Part shown: one piece after another, positions 1-5,944 of the stretch
How positions within the stretch are numbered: the first letter of the stretch is position 1
Layout: each line of letters begins with the position of its first letter
Origin: an uncultured Lachnospiraceae bacterium
GTDB lineage: Bacteria; Bacillota; Clostridia; Lachnospirales; Lachnospiraceae
Direction: 5' to 3'
NCBI GenBank assembly: GCA_910589075.1
Contig: CAJUSK010000024.1
Coordinates: 1-58,244, forward strand
Length of the DNA: 58,244 bases
The notes under the pieces: model-generated
The model's input: only the letters and a program-made list of their open reading frames with translations
Databases searched by the model: none
What the model was told of the DNA's origin: nothing
Program-made: the position numbers and the translations under genes

Positions 1-1
1 A

Positions 2-103
2 ATAGCGGAACTGGAAGCAAGCATCCTGCGCTTTATTGAACAATATAATCTTACGGCACATCCATTTAAGTGGACATATGCCGGTATACCATTAGCAATT
101 TAA
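2..103 (+). mobile_element. C-terminal end of an IS630-type transposase (cut by window edge)
   Basis: The open frame enters from the left edge and stops at the TAA at 101-103. It encodes 33 residues containing RFIEQYNLTAHPFKWTYAG. This matches my memory of the C-terminal tail of IS630/Tc1-mariner DDE transposases, where a helix with an FIxxYN-type motif is followed by PFxWTY. Catalytic residues would lie outside the window, so activity cannot be judged. It sits 40 bp from a MITE-like element that such a transposase could in principle mobilise. The family call rests on this short tail only. Confidence 0.6.
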
Positions 104-142
104 TCACTGATATTTAAGCAATGCTGTACTAGTGTACTGACT

Positions 143-279
143 CATTTACATTTCTCCAAATGACTTGCCTGAATTTCCATCTGCTGCGTTGTTGTCGGTC
201 AACGATGCCACCGCATCGCCTCCCTCCGCCGCCTTGCAGACTGAAAATTCATTCTGCGTCATTTGGCTGAAAGTAAATG
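143..279. repeat. MITE-like element with 22-bp imperfect terminal inverted repeats
   Basis: Left end 143-164 and the reverse complement of right end 258-279 agree at 18 of 22 positions, both finishing in CCAAATGAC on the inner side. The centre is GC-rich and contains a perfect small hairpin (CGATGC, 4-nt loop, GCATCG at 203-218), in contrast to the AT-rich surroundings. The minus strand has a 63-codon open frame through it, but the frame follows the palindrome and looks like a by-product. It lies next to an IS630-type transposase tail. I see no clear target duplication. Part of the 104-420 gap. Confidence 0.5.
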
Positions 280-285
280 TGTCTA

Positions 286-325
286 GGTGGACGGGGAGAG
301 TCTGTGACTTGGATTCGTGTAATGG
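286..325 (+). repeat. Repeat A: cargo-flanking repeat, first copy
   Basis: This 40-bp stretch matches 3413-3452 at 34 of 40 positions; both contain GGATTCGTGTAA. Read in one frame, both copies encode a GGRxExVTWIRV-like peptide, and most differences are silent or conservative. They may therefore be the 3' remnant of a coding sequence, perhaps the C-terminal barrel of an integrase-core transposase; that identity is inference. It lies about 95 bp upstream of the broken DUF1016 gene. The rest of 326-420 shows nothing clear beyond an AGGAG ribosome binding site region before 421. Confidence 0.5.
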
Positions 326-420
326 GTCACATAACATAAGATAGTACGAAATTGCAAAGATAATGACATTTAAGAAGAATATGGGAAGCGGAAATCATAG
401 CGTCAAGGAGACGGTCAAAC

Positions 421-1523
421 ATGAATCATAGTCAAAAAACAGAGGTATTAACTAACAAGGATGTAGCTATCGAAAGGCTATGTGCCAATACAGTAGCTTT
501 AGTAAAGCATGCAAGAAATATTGCTGTTCAACAAGTGAATATGATTCAATTGCTTACCTATTATACTATTGGGAAATGGATTATAGAAGTGCAGCAAAAG
601 GGTGAAACAAGAGCAAGATATGGTAGTCAAGTTATTAATAGGCTGTATGAAGAATTGAAAAAGAATTTTGAAAGAGGATTTTCGGAGGATAGTTTGAAAA
701 ATGCGCGGAAGTTTTATTTGACCTATAAAGATAGAATTGATGAAACAGTGTTTAATTTATTTGCGGTTAAAAAAAGTGAAACAGTGTTTAGCCTTTTTGA
801 AGAGAAACCACCCTTCATAGTATCATGGTCACACTACTTGTAATTAATGCGAATAGAAAATGAAGATGAAAGAAGTTTCTATGAGATTGAATCAGCAAAA
901 TCAGGATGGAGTGTGCGTACTTTGCAAAGACAATATAATTCCAGCCTTTATGAAAGGTTGGCACTTAGCAGAGATAAGGAGGCTGTTTTACAGTTGGCAA
1001 AGAAAGGTAACATTATTACAAAACCAGAAGATATTGTAAAACAGCCAACAGTATTAGAATTTTTAGGAATGGAAGAAAAACCAGATATTCAGAAACGGAT
1101 TTAGAAACAGCAATTATTGATAAATTGCAGAAATTTTTGTTGGAAATGGGAAAAGGATATCTGTTTGAGTCTAGGCAAAAACGTTTTACTTTTAATGAAG
1201 ATAATTATTATGTGGATTTGGTGTTCTATAATCGTCTTCTTCGGTGTTATGTGCTGATTGACTTAAAAGTTGAAAAATTAACACATCAAGACATTGGACA
1301 AATGCAGATGTATGTAAATTATTACGATCGATATGAGAAATTGGAAGATGAAAATCCAACGATTGGTATTCTGTTATGTAAAGAAAATAATGAAGCATTA
1401 GTGGAGATTACATTGCCGCAAGATACTAATATTTATGCTTCTGAATATAAGTTGTATTTACCTGATAAGAAATTATTGCAAGACAAGTTACGACAGTGGA
1501 TAGAAGAGGCTGATGTAGAATAG
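421..1523 (+). pseudogene. DUF1016/YhcG-family PDDEXK nuclease, broken by a stop and a frameshift
   Basis: Three consecutive frames together give a near full-length DUF1016 (YhcG-type) protein. The N-terminal part (421-840) has the helical YYTIGKWIIEVQQ and YGSQVINRLYEEL segments. An in-frame TAA at 841-843 breaks it just after WSHYL. The middle part (847-1104) carries RSFYEIES and LYERLALSRDKE. A frameshift near 1081-1090 leads into the C-terminal nuclease part (to 1523) with YYVDLVFYNRLLRC and DLKVEKLTHQDIGQMQMYVNYY, which holds the D and DxK-type catalytic residues. Such proteins often sit beside restriction or other defence genes; no restriction enzyme is visible here. Two independent lesions suggest real decay, although assembly error cannot be excluded from sequence alone. 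Confidence 0.8.
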
Positions 1524-1572
1524 AGTGGTAAAATACTTGTAGGTTTATCATTAAAGAGGTGGGAGGTTTATT

Positions 1573-3020
1573 ATGTACGAAAATAAATAAGAATTATTAT
1601 CAAAATTAGAATTTGGAAATGTAGATTCGGAGTCGGAATTGGATTTAGATAGAAAATTTATAAAAACTAAGGATTTTGAACAATTTATTAATCCACAGAA
1701 ATCTTTGGTTTTAGGGGCGAAAGGTTCTGGAAAAAGTGCCCTGTTTCAGATGTTTTCTAAGTATGAACAAGTAGCAAAGAAACTTGCAGGACTTGATAGA
1801 AAAATAATTATAGTAACAGGAACAGGATTCAATGATTTGAAGGAATTACAAACAGATGATTTTAGAAAGTTATTAAGGAACGAGGAAGCTGATTTTAATA
1901 AAATATGGGAACTTTATATAGCGGTGAAAATAGCAATTAAAATGGGAAAGGAAGGATATTATTGTGGGGAAAATTTAGTTGAATTTTATAGAAATGTAGG
2001 TATTATAGAGGATTATAGGATTTTAAATATCTTGAAACAATTATGGACTGTGGTTGTGGGGACTCCAATACAAGGTATAGACATTGATATAAAAGGGGTA
2101 AAAATTAAAATTGGTGGAAAATATAGTATTTATATCAAGATTTATTGGGTGACATTAATGATGTTTTAGAGCAGGAATGTTTAGAGTGTTGGATTTTATT
2201 TGATAAAATTGACGAGTTGTTTTCTGACGATTATGGAAAAAGAAAGATTTGTATAGAAAGCCTTTTTAGAACGTATTTGAGTTTCGTCAATAGGTTTCCA
2301 AGAATAAAATTTAAAATATTTTTAAGGAATGATATCTGGTCTACACTAGAATTTGTGAATAAAAGTCATTTGTCGGATAAAAATGTAGTACTTTCATGGG
2401 ATAAAAAAGATTTGCTGATTATGTTAATGCGTCGATGTTTAGATAATGAAATGGTGGAAGAATATGCAGTAAACGAGATAGGGTTGGAAAAGGAGGAGTT
2501 GTTATTGGCTCCAAATTTGGAAGAAGCTTTTTATACTATATTTGCTCGTCAGGTGTATAAGGGGAAAAAGAAGCAAATATGATTGATTGGCTGTTACAAC
2601 GAATAACAGATGGGTTAGGGGGAAAATATCCGAGAGAATTTATCAATTTTGCTAATTATTTTAAAGAAGCACAAGAAGAAATAGAAAATTTTGAAGACAA
2701 TTGTTTGATTTCTGGCATGGCAGTAAAAAAAGCTTTTTCTAAAGTGTCTGAAGTTAAATGCGATACATATTTGAGTGAGTTTCCAAAATTAAGAAAACAT
2801 TTTGATAGATTTAAGGGAAAAAGATACAGCTCGATATAGTAGAGAAGAAATATTTGTACTTATGGATGGATTGGAACCACAAGGAGATGATATGCTTCAA
2901 GAACTTTATGAAACTGGAATGTTAGAAGCAAAAAGGGGTAAAGCATTTGCAGATAATTTATTTGAAATCCCTAAATTGTATAGAATTGGTTTGGGCTTAG
3001 TTCTAAGAGGAAGACCATAG
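1573..3020 (+). pseudogene. P-loop ATPase (Sll1717-like), multiply disrupted
   Basis: A good ribosome binding site (GGGAGG, 1560-1566) precedes an ATG at 1573, but codon 6 is TAA (1588-1590). The frame then continues through DRKFIKTKDFEQFINPQKS and a Walker A loop, LGAKGSGKSALF (near 1711-1746). It shifts near 2130-2150 into a frame with a Walker-B-like WILFDKIDELF. It shifts again near 2580 and near 2800-2840. The end reads FEIPKLYRIGLGLVLRGRP, a closing motif I associate with the Sll1717-type P-loop ATPases. At least four lesions make it non-functional. It follows the broken DUF1016 gene by 49 bp and may have been co-transcribed with it, so both look like one decayed cargo unit. The family name is from memory of the motifs. 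Confidence 0.7.
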
Positions 3021-3040
3021 TTATAGAAAGGTATAGTATC

Positions 3041-3313
3041 ATGGATCATTTTGAATTAGTATCAGAATACGTCCCCACAGGCGACCAGCCGCAGGCAATT
3101 CAAGAACTGGTAAAAGGTTTTAAAGAAGGCAACCAGTTCCAGACACTTCTCGGTGTCACAGGTTCCGGTAAAACTTTTACGATGGCAAATGTCATCCAGC
3201 AATTAAATAAACCAACGCTTGTTATAGCACATAACAAGACATTAGCGGCTCAGTTATACGGAGAATTTAAGGAATTTTTTCCTAATAATGCCGTTGAATA
3301 TTTCGTCTCCTAA
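3041..3313 (+). pseudogene. Duplicated 5' fragment of uvrB (90 codons)
   Basis: This frame encodes the first 90 residues of UvrB, including Walker A GVTGSGKT, and stops at TAA right after EYFVS. At that point similarity to the intact gene ends (TATTTCGTCTCCTA is shared, then the sequences diverge). A 104-bp block (3122-3225) is identical to 6026-6129 of intact uvrB, while the DNA on either side differs at roughly one base in five or six, mostly at third positions. The non-identical part uses more A/T-ending codons than the resident gene. It could be expressed as a truncated peptide but lacks all helicase motifs after Walker A. Its start is 21 bp after the ATPase pseudogene. Confidence 0.9.
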
Positions 3314-3343
3314 TTTGGGGACAGGGTGAAAACAGTATTATTT

Positions 3344-3452
3344 AGTGTTATTTGGTGCTGATTGTACCGTATTTTGTGGATGAAATAGAGGGATATGGAC
3401 GAAATGACACCAGGCGGACGGGTGGAGTTTGTGACCTGGATTCGTGTAACGG
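3344..3452 (+). repeat. Repeat B: cargo-flanking repeat, second copy
   Basis: Positions 3413-3452 match repeat A (34/40). Further left, GTGTTATTTGGTGCTG at 3345-3360 resembles GTGTTATTCAGTGTTG at 5672-5687 beside repeat C, so B is the copy that links A and C. An open frame from 3395 reads MDEMTPGGRVEFVTWIRV and continues to a stop at 3500-3502. This looks like a coding remnant but is too short to identify. It lies between the uvrB fragment and the RhuM gene. Confidence 0.5.
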
Positions 3453-3506
3453 ACAAGATAATATTATATGGAAATTTAAGCAGAAAAATTTTAAGAGGAT
3501 AAAGTG

Positions 3507-4541
3507 ATGAAAAAGAAAAAAGATATATCCATTTTACGTTCCTCGGCAGCAGAATATTTGACATTTATTACAGCTACTGGTGAAAGCGATGTAAATGCCA
3601 TATATTTTGATGAAAACGTCTGGATTTCTCAGAAAACAATGGGGTTGCTGTATAACGTAGAAACGCATACGATCAATTATCATTTAAAAAAGATATTTGC
3701 GGATGGTGAATTGGATGAGGCATCAGTTATTCGAAAATTTCGAATAACTGCATCGGATGGTAAATGCTATAATACAAATCACTACAATTTGAAAGCTATT
3801 ATTGCGGTAGGAAATAAAGTTGATTCGGAACGGGCAGTGCAATTTCGTAAGTGGGCAAATGGGATTATAGAGGAATTTACCATCAAAGGATTTGCAATGG
3901 ATGATGAACGGCTTAAAAATTTTGGGACAATTTTAACAAAGGATTATTTTGAAGAGCAATTACAGAGAATCCGTGAAATTCGGTTATCGGAACGGAGATT
4001 TTATCAGAAGGTTACGGATATATATGCCACAAGTATAGATTATGATCCGAAAGCACAGACAACCAGACGTTTTTTTGCAAGAGTCCAAAACCAACTTCAC
4101 TGGGCGATTCATGAGGAAACTGCGGCAGAGGTAATTTACCATAGAGCAGACAGTGAGAAGGAGCATATGGGGCTTCAAACATGGAAAGATTCACCAAATG
4201 GGAAAATTCAGAGATTTGATGTGGTTGTAGCGAAAAACTATCTGACAGAAGATGAATTATCTGCAATGGCAAGGATTGTCAATGCCTATTTGGATCTTGC
4301 GGAATTGCGGGCAGAAGAGCAGATTCCAATGACGATGGAAGACTGGGCAGAGCAGTTTGAAGGAATTTTACGGTTATCTAAAAAAGAAATTTTGACACAT
4401 GCAGGGACTATTTCTGCAAAAATAGCAGAACAGCATGCGCTGAGTGAATTTGAAAAATACCGTGTAAGACAGGATCAATTGTACCAGAGTGATTTTGACC
4501 GTATGCTGTTGGAAATGGAGGAAGAAAGTAATGAAAAATGA
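3507..4541 (+). CDS. RhuM-family protein
   Basis: The 344-residue product matches the RhuM ('virulence RhuM') family. Near the N-terminus (about 25-120) it has NAIYFDENVWISQKTMGLLY, a helix-turn-helix-like segment (HTINYHLKKIFADGELDE), NHYNLKAIIAVGNKV and RKWANGIIEEFTIKGFAMDD. The C-terminal half contains HWAIHEETAAEVIYHRA and a helical tail. The family is common on genomic islands and beside Fic/Doc-type genes, but its biochemical role is not established; DNA binding is an inference from the N-terminal pattern. ATG 3507 was chosen over GTG 3504 because GAGGAT lies six bases upstream. The stop overlaps the next gene by 11 bp, so the two are translationally coupled. Unlike its left-hand neighbours it is intact. 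Confidence 0.8.
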   Translation: MKKKKDISILRSSAAEYLTFITATGESDVNAIYFDENVWISQKTMGLLYNVETHTINYHLKKIFADGELDEASVIRKFRITASDGKCYNTNHYNLKAIIAVGNKVDSERAVQFRKWANGIIEEFTIKGFAMDDERLKNFGTILTKDYFEEQLQRIREIRLSERRFYQKVTDIYATSIDYDPKAQTTRRFFARVQNQLHWAIHEETAAEVIYHRADSEKEHMGLQTWKDSPNGKIQRFDVVVAKNYLTEDELSAMARIVNAYLDLAELRAEEQIPMTMEDWAEQFEGILRLSKKEILTHAGTISAKIAEQHALSEFEKYRVRQDQLYQSDFDRMLLEMEEESNEK

Positions 4542-5385
4542 AAAAGAAGAGATTGTATATCATTATTGTTCTCTTGAAGGGTTTCTAAGTATTATTAAGA
4601 ATGCTTCTTTATGGATTTCTGATATCAGTAAGTCAAACGATTGTTTAGAAAGCAGTTATATTCATAATAAGATCAAAAACAGGATAGAAAGTGAATTAGA
4701 GATTACGCCAGAAGATTTGCATGCTTGGAAGACAGGCTGTAAGGTGAACGAGGTATCAGATCATTTAATTCTAACGTATGTGGCATGTTTTTCTGAAAGA
4801 AAGGATTGTCTTAGCCAATGGAGAGGTTATGCAGACGATGGAAAAGGGATTAGCATAGGATTTTGTAAAAAGAAGTTAGGGTCATTATCTAAGAGAATGC
4901 ATCATAAACTGAGTTTTTCCAAAGTTATTTATGATGAGAATCAGCAAGAAAAATATGTTAATAAGGTTGTTGAAGAAATTTTTAGAAATATGGAGTATAA
5001 AGGAATTGGATTGGCTGGGATAGAATTGGGCGCGAATCATAAAGATGAATTTGCTATATATAAAAATCCCAGTTTTGAAGAAGAAAGAGAGTGGCGGTTA
5101 ATACTTAATTCATATCCTAAATGGAAAGAAATAAAGGTTGGTGATATGAGTTTTACAGAGCCAACATTTAGAGTTTCCGAAGGGCGGCTGATTTCGTATG
5201 TTGAATTATCCTTTGCCAATATAAAACGTGATTTTGTTAAGGAAATTTGGATTGGTCCTAAGTCGGAAGTAGAATTGTGGGATATTATGTGTGTTTTATG
5301 GAGGTACGGTTATTATGATGAAGTGGATGATTATAATGAAAAACATCCCATATTGATTACAAAATCGTCAAGCTCTTATAGATGA
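4531..5385 (+). CDS. DUF2971 domain protein
   Basis: The 284-residue protein begins EEIVYHYCSLEGFLSIIKN and continues with LWISDISKSNDCLES and CFSERKDCLSQWRGYADDGKGI. These are the conserved blocks of DUF2971 (YHYT/C-type start, a W-x-S/T-x5-ND segment, and the SxWRxYGxxxxG-type block). The domain's activity is not known to me. In many genomes it sits on islands and next to possible phage-defence genes. ATG 4531 was preferred to the upstream in-frame start at 4489 because GGAGGAAG lies just upstream inside the end of the RhuM gene. The 11-bp overlap with RhuM implies that both products are made together. No signal peptide or membrane segment is seen. Codon use is AT-rich like the island. Confidence 0.8.
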   Translation: MKNEKEEIVYHYCSLEGFLSIIKNASLWISDISKSNDCLESSYIHNKIKNRIESELEITPEDLHAWKTGCKVNEVSDHLILTYVACFSERKDCLSQWRGYADDGKGISIGFCKKKLGSLSKRMHHKLSFSKVIYDENQQEKYVNKVVEEIFRNMEYKGIGLAGIELGANHKDEFAIYKNPSFEEEREWRLILNSYPKWKEIKVGDMSFTEPTFRVSEGRLISYVELSFANIKRDFVKEIWIGPKSEVELWDIMCVLWRYGYYDEVDDYNEKHPILITKSSSSYR

Positions 5386-5531
5386 TTTGTATAAAATGGA
5401 TTATTTTGATACACCCGGAACATCGATATACAAAAGATATTGATGAAGTAATCCCAAAAGAAGAAAGTGAAAGCGGTACAGATTTTTCACAAGATAATTA
5501 TATAGAACAAATTAGTGAATTTCTTGCATGA
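5386..5531 (+). pseudogene. Short coding remnant after the DUF2971 gene
   Basis: Two overlapping frames look coding-like. The first, ALIDDLYKMDYFDTPG, runs from about 5370 and meets stops near 5440. The other ends DIDEVIPKEESESGTDF and then a TGA at 5529-5531. Joined by one frameshift near 5415-5440 they would form the last 50 or so residues of an acidic protein tail. I do not recognise the family. It may be the 3' end of a gene whose body was lost when the RhuM-DUF2971 unit arrived. Confidence 0.3.
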
Positions 5532-5570
5532 AACTAAGATAAAGCATAACTGAATCGCATAAAAAGATAT

Positions 5571-5616
5571 AAAAAAGTGCAGAACAAAAGTTCGGTTTTG
5601 GTCTGTACTTTTTTTG
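5571..5616 (+). terminator. Rho-independent terminator after the island genes
   Basis: AAAAAAGTGCAGA... pairs with ...TCTGTACTTTTTT across a short GTTCGG loop. The 19-nt arms have two mismatched or wobble positions and end in a T run. It closes the RhuM-DUF2971 transcription unit and may also work on the other strand because of the A run on its left. Confidence 0.7.
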
Positions 5617-5670
5617 ACTTATATGTTATAATGAAAAACCAAATGATTGGATAATATATTTGTACTGGTT

Positions 5671-5802
5671 GGTGTTATTCAGTGTTGTTTCGTTTCAAAA
5701 ATACGGTTTTCCCAAAGGGATACTACGTAATGGTGGCCTGCATTCGTGTAATTGTTATTTTAACGCTTATTCGCCAGTTTTACAAGCCCGTTTTACACGA
5801 AT
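5671..5802 (+). repeat. Repeat C with an internal ATTCGTGTAA inverted repeat
   Basis: GTGTTATTCAGTGTTG at 5672-5687 resembles the left part of repeat B. GTGGCCTGCATTCGTGTAA at 5733-5751 resembles the core of A and B. The 10-mer ATTCGTGTAA at 5742-5751 recurs as a perfect inverted copy at 5793-5802. In the frame shared with A and B the peptide reads VACIRV and stays open to a TAA near 5835, so this copy extends further than the others. It lies in the 559-bp gap before uvrB. Confidence 0.4.
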
Positions 5803-5850
5803 ATAAAATCAAATATTGTTCGAATGAGGTATTTTAAAGTATATTGATAT

Positions 5851-5879
5851 TTAATTGTGCAAGGCATTTGCACAATTAA
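5851..5879. promoter_or_regulatory. Perfect 12-bp palindrome in the uvrB leader
   Basis: TTAATTGTGCAA, a 5-base spacer, then TTGCACAATTAA form a perfect inverted repeat centred about 80 bp upstream of uvrB. No T run follows, so it is a poor terminator; a repressor operator is the simplest reading. No known regulator is assigned. I found no match to the Gram-positive LexA box (GAACN4GTTC). Confidence 0.45.
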
Positions 5880-5902
5880 GTAGGAGAACTTATACGGAGT
5901 GA

Positions 5903-5925
5903 ACTATTTCCAAAATGGAAATAGT
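5903..5925. promoter_or_regulatory. Second palindrome close to the uvrB ribosome binding site
   Basis: ACTATTTCCA, AAA, TGGAAATAGT form a perfect 10-bp inverted repeat ending 7 bp before the GGAG of the uvrB ribosome binding site. In RNA it would be a tight AU-rich hairpin that could affect translation; in DNA it could be an operator. It is absent before the uvrB fragment at 3041. Confidence 0.4.
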
Positions 5926-5944
5926 CTATATGGAGATTATTATT

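Noticed and set aside
146..337. A 63-codon minus-strand open frame
   Set aside because: It follows the palindromic MITE-like element and repeat A; no ribosome binding site and no independent support.
421..3020. Interpreting the broken frames as sequencing errors
   Set aside because: Six or more lesions cluster in two adjacent accessory genes, while about 50 kb of core genes show none; decay is the better explanation, though reads should be checked.
5640..5944. LexA (SOS) box upstream of uvrB
   Set aside because: No GAACN4GTTC-type site was found; only TTGTTCGAATG, which lacks the second half. The same search before dinB was also negative.
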